A stretch of 8,249 bases of DNA from Prevotellaceae bacterium. GTDB lineage: Bacteria; Bacteroidota; Bacteroidia; Bacteroidales; UBA932. Location of the stretch: the NCBI GenBank assembly GCA_031273285.1, contig JAISSE010000075.1, forward strand, positions 1-8,249. The letters are read 5' to 3'. This document shows positions 5,579 through 8,249 of the stretch, piece after piece; within the stretch, counting starts at the first letter, position 1, and each line of letters opens with the position of its first letter. Made by a program: the position numbers and the translations under genes. The notes beneath the pieces are model-generated. The model was not told the DNA's origin. It worked only from the letters and a program-made list of their open reading frames with translations, and did no database searches.

Positions 5579-8128
5579 TCAATTGCATTTGGAATATCCG
5601 CAGCTTTTACACGTCAGACATCCCTCCTCGTAAACCAGCGAGGTCGCTCCGCATTGCGGACATTTTACTCCGGTACTGTCTTCCGTCCCGTCGGGAATGA
5701 AGCGTTTCAAGGCTCTTTCGATACCGTTTTTCCATGTGTTGATGGTCTCCCTGTCCAGTTCGAGTCCGTTAACAAGATTAACCACGTCGATGATATTCAT
5801 CCCGTTGCGCAATACTCCTGAAATCAGTTTGGCATAGTTCCAAAACTCCTTGTCGAACATGTGGGATATTCCGCCCAGCGTGTTGGTATATCCGTATTTG
5901 TCAATCCACTGGAAATGATATACCGAATCGCCGTCTATCTTTTCCTTGATGATTTTCCCCATTGTTACGCTTTTCGGCAGCACGCGCACATCCTCGTCAA
6001 TCAGTCCCGTAAATATTTCGTACGGACGTCCGTTGTAAAGCCCGACAAAAGCTATCCACTGTTCGCTTTTGTTTTTGAAACGGACAACCTCCGCATCGAG
6101 AACTTCGGGACGTTTTTTGGGAAACAGCGCTTTGTCGTCGTCTTTTTTATTCTTGCTCGGCACCAGAATACCCGACCGCGAGCCTTCGCGATACACCGTT
6201 ATCCCCTTGCAGCCGCTTTCCCAGGCTGTTCGATATACTTCGGCGACCAGGTCCTCCGTCGCTTCTTCCGGCAGATTGACGGTTACGCTTATCGAATGAT
6301 CGACCCACTGCTGCATCCTGCCCTGCATTTTGACCTTGCTCACCCAGTTGATATCCGCCGATGTGGACTGATTGTAGGGCGACATTTCGATAAGTTTTTC
6401 GAGCTGGTTCTCCGACAGTTTTTTTACGTCTTTGACATTCATTCCGTTGATTTTCGCCCATTCGAGGAATTTGTGATGGAACAGGAAATTCTCTTCGTAC
6501 GAATCTCCGGTTTCGTCTTTAAAGTTGATTTTGGAACCCTTGTCGTTCGGATTGACTTTGCGCCGGCGGTTGTAAACCGGCAGAAACACCGGTTCGATTC
6601 CCGAAGTTGTCTGGGTCATCATGCTTGTCGAGCCGGTGGGGGCGATTGTCAGCATCGAGATGTTGCGGCGTCCGTATTGTTTCATTTCGTCGTAGAGGGC
6701 GGGGTCGGTTTCGGCAATACGTCGAATCATGGGATTGTCCTTTTCGCGCTCGGCGTCGAATATCGGAAATGCTCCGCGTTCCTTTGCCAGATTTACGGAT
6801 TGGCGGTAGGCTTCGACAGCCAGCGTTTTCTGCACTTCGACGGCAAAGTCGGTTGCCGTGTCTGTTCCGTATTGCAGACCAAGAGCGGCGAGCATGTCGC
6901 CTTCGGCAGTGATACCCAGTCCCGTTCGTCGCCCGCCGACAGCCTTTTCCCTGATTTTTTCCCATAAAAAAATTTCAACATGCTTGATTTCCGCGTCTTC
7001 GGGGTCGCTTTTTATCTTTTCCAGAATAGTCTCTATCTTTTCCAGTTCCAGTTCGATAATATCGTCCATTATGCGCATTGCCTTGCGTACATGGACTTTG
7101 AACATGTCGAAATCGAATTTCGCCTTGTCGGTAAACGGATTTGCCACATACTCATACAGGTTTATCGCCATCAGACGGCAGCTGTCGTAGGGGCACAGGG
7201 GGATTTCACCGCACGGATTTGTCGAAACGGTTCTGTAGCCGATGTCGGCATAACAGTCGGGAAGAGATTCCCGAATTATTGTATCCCAGAACAGTACGCC
7301 AGGTTCCGCGGATTTCCACGCATTGTGTATGATTTTGCGCCAAAGCGCGTCCGCGTCGGTTTCCTTTTTGAACACGGGATTGTCGGAACTTATGGGATAC
7401 TGCTGGATATAAGGGGTTTTGTTTAACGCGCAATTCATGAAACCGTCATCTATCCGCACAGAAATATTGGCTCCCGTAACTTTCCCCAGCTTCATTTTTG
7501 CGTCGATAAAATGCTCCGCATCAGGATGTTTTATTGAGATGGAAAGCATCAGCGCGCCGCGTCTTCCGTCCTGCGCGACTTCTCTGGTCGAATTAGAATA
7601 CCGATCCATGAACGGCACAACGCCGGTAGACGTTAATGCGCAGTTTAATACCGGGCTGCCGGCGGGACGAATATCCGACAGGTCGTGACCTACTCCGCCT
7701 CTCCGCTTCATCAGCTGCACCTGCTCCTCGTCCAGACGCATGATGCCGCCGTAAGAATCTGCCGGTTTATCGTGTCCGATAACGAAACAGTTGGACAGCG
7801 AGGCTATCTGATAATCGTTGCCTATGCCGGTCATCGGACCTCCCTGCGGCACCAGATATTTGAAATTTTTCAGCAGGAGATACACTTCGTCCTTGCTCAG
7901 TGGATTCTCGAATTTGCCTTCAATACGCGCAATTTCTCCCGCCAGACGGTGATGCATGTCGTCGGGAGTCTGCTCAAAAATGTTTCCGAAGGAATCTTTG
8001 AGGGCATACTTATTTATCCATACACGTGCGGCGAGTTCGTCGCCGTCGAAATACGCGGTACTTGCCGCCATGCATTCTTCGAAAGAATACGAATTTTTAG
8101 CCTGTTTATTTTTGTCAATATTTGTCAT
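5579..8128 (-). CDS. nrdJ: Adenosylcobalamin-dependent (class II) ribonucleoside reductase
   Basis: This enzyme makes deoxyribonucleotides using an adenosylcobalamin-generated thiyl radical, works with or without oxygen, and needs no separate radical subunit. The 849 residues contain Cys114 in LSNCFV, the NPCGE active-site loop at 304-308 (thiyl Cys306, Glu308) and Cys317 eleven residues later, the same spacing as the catalytic and disulfide cysteines of Thermotoga maritima NrdJ. KRRGGVGHDLSDIRPAGSPV (141-160) and APTGSTSMMTQTTSGIEPVF (496-515) are further family blocks. Residues about 680-770 (NGRPYEIFTG) look like the TSCPD-type domain, and the end carries CPQCG and CLTCKSCGYSKC (823-848), a zinc-like, redox-active cysteine tail. 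There is no N-terminal ATP-cone. The ATG at 8128 gives the usual N-terminus; the 121 bases upstream are AT-rich with no visible cobalamin-riboswitch B12 box and no clear promoter. Confidence 0.96.
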   Translation of the reverse strand: MTNIDKNKQAKNSYSFEECMAASTAYFDGDELAARVWINKYALKDSFGNIFEQTPDDMHHRLAGEIARIEGKFENPLSKDEVYLLLKNFKYLVPQGGPMTGIGNDYQIASLSNCFVIGHDKPADSYGGIMRLDEEQVQLMKRRGGVGHDLSDIRPAGSPVLNCALTSTGVVPFMDRYSNSTREVAQDGRRGALMLSISIKHPDAEHFIDAKMKLGKVTGANISVRIDDGFMNCALNKTPYIQQYPISSDNPVFKKETDADALWRKIIHNAWKSAEPGVLFWDTIIRESLPDCYADIGYRTVSTNPCGEIPLCPYDSCRLMAINLYEYVANPFTDKAKFDFDMFKVHVRKAMRIMDDIIELELEKIETILEKIKSDPEDAEIKHVEIFLWEKIREKAVGGRRTGLGITAEGDMLAALGLQYGTDTATDFAVEVQKTLAVEAYRQSVNLAKERGAFPIFDAEREKDNPMIRRIAETDPALYDEMKQYGRRNISMLTIAPTGSTSMMTQTTSGIEPVFLPVYNRRRKVNPNDKGSKINFKDETGDSYEENFLFHHKFLEWAKINGMNVKDVKKLSENQLEKLIEMSPYNQSTSADINWVSKVKMQGRMQQWVDHSISVTVNLPEEATEDLVAEVYRTAWESGCKGITVYREGSRSGILVPSKNKKDDDKALFPKKRPEVLDAEVVRFKNKSEQWIAFVGLYNGRPYEIFTGLIDEDVRVLPKSVTMGKIIKEKIDGDSVYHFQWIDKYGYTNTLGGISHMFDKEFWNYAKLISGVLRNGMNIIDVVNLVNGLELDRETINTWKNGIERALKRFIPDGTEDSTGVKCPQCGATSLVYEEGCLTCKSCGYSKCN

Positions 8129-8249
8129 ATACTATTAAATTATAAATACATACATGTTTATTTAATTCAATCAAACGGCAGGCAAGTTATAACATCTACG
8201 CATAACGGGAACGCTTTTTGCGAAAATGTTATTCAAAAGTTATTAACAG

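Noticed and set aside
5861..6967. A 368-codon open frame on the plus strand opposite nrdJ
   Set aside because: It lies wholly antisense to a well-supported nrdJ, its protein shows no recognisable domain, and long antisense frames are expected opposite a gene with GC-rich third positions.
8129..8249. Possible promoter, B12 riboswitch or NrdR box upstream of nrdJ
   Set aside because: TTTG (minus strand, 8175-8172) is present but no TAnnTTTG follows at proper spacing. No B12-box-like string is seen, and the ACATGT-centred near-palindrome has too many mismatches. The window ends before a full riboswitch would fit.
8221..8249. DnaA-box-like AT-rich string at the right edge
   Set aside because: TTATTAACA differs from the TTATCCACA consensus at two central positions and has no companion boxes.

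Overview
This window looks like ordinary chromosomal DNA from a member of the Bacteroidota, probably a Bacteroidales-type organism of moderate GC. Four things point that way. The large surface protein at the left edge has the Ig-like and DUF11-like architecture typical of that phylum. A PorT-type outer-membrane beta-barrel protein follows fabD. The starts lack convincing Shine-Dalgarno sequences and sit in A/T-rich leaders. There is also a TAnnTTTG-like promoter element ahead of fabD. I saw no tRNA, rRNA, CRISPR array, transposase or phage gene.

Layout, left to right. Positions 1-2139 (+) carry a large repetitive secreted or surface protein, cut by the left edge of the window; its reading frame stays open to base 1, and the ATG at 64 is probably internal. 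Positions 2140-2673 are a 534-base gap packed with short tandem repeats, two hairpins with terminator character, a larger imperfect hairpin and the fabD leader. fabD (2674-3552, +) is followed, with a one-base TGATG overlap, by an outer-membrane beta-barrel protein (3552-4226, +). After an AT-rich gap with a perfect 24-bp palindrome comes ssb (4457-4882, +). The gap 4883-5109 between convergent genes holds a terminator-like hairpin and a ~90-base inverted repeat of a type dispersed in Bacteroidota genomes. On the minus strand, a class II (adenosylcobalamin-dependent) ribonucleotide reductase gene (8128-5579) is followed after 10 bases by tadA (5568-5110), probably as a two-gene operon.

The genes are mostly housekeeping: fatty-acid initiation (FabD), DNA replication and repair (SSB), dNTP synthesis (NrdJ) and tRNA wobble editing (TadA). 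They do not form one pathway, and the neighbouring pairs look like transcriptional convenience. I found no convincing new biological system. The parts most worth a second look are the left-edge surface protein (mosaic base composition, tandem repeat units, an in-frame hexanucleotide tract, a stop codon inside a heptanucleotide repeat) and the repeat-rich gaps.
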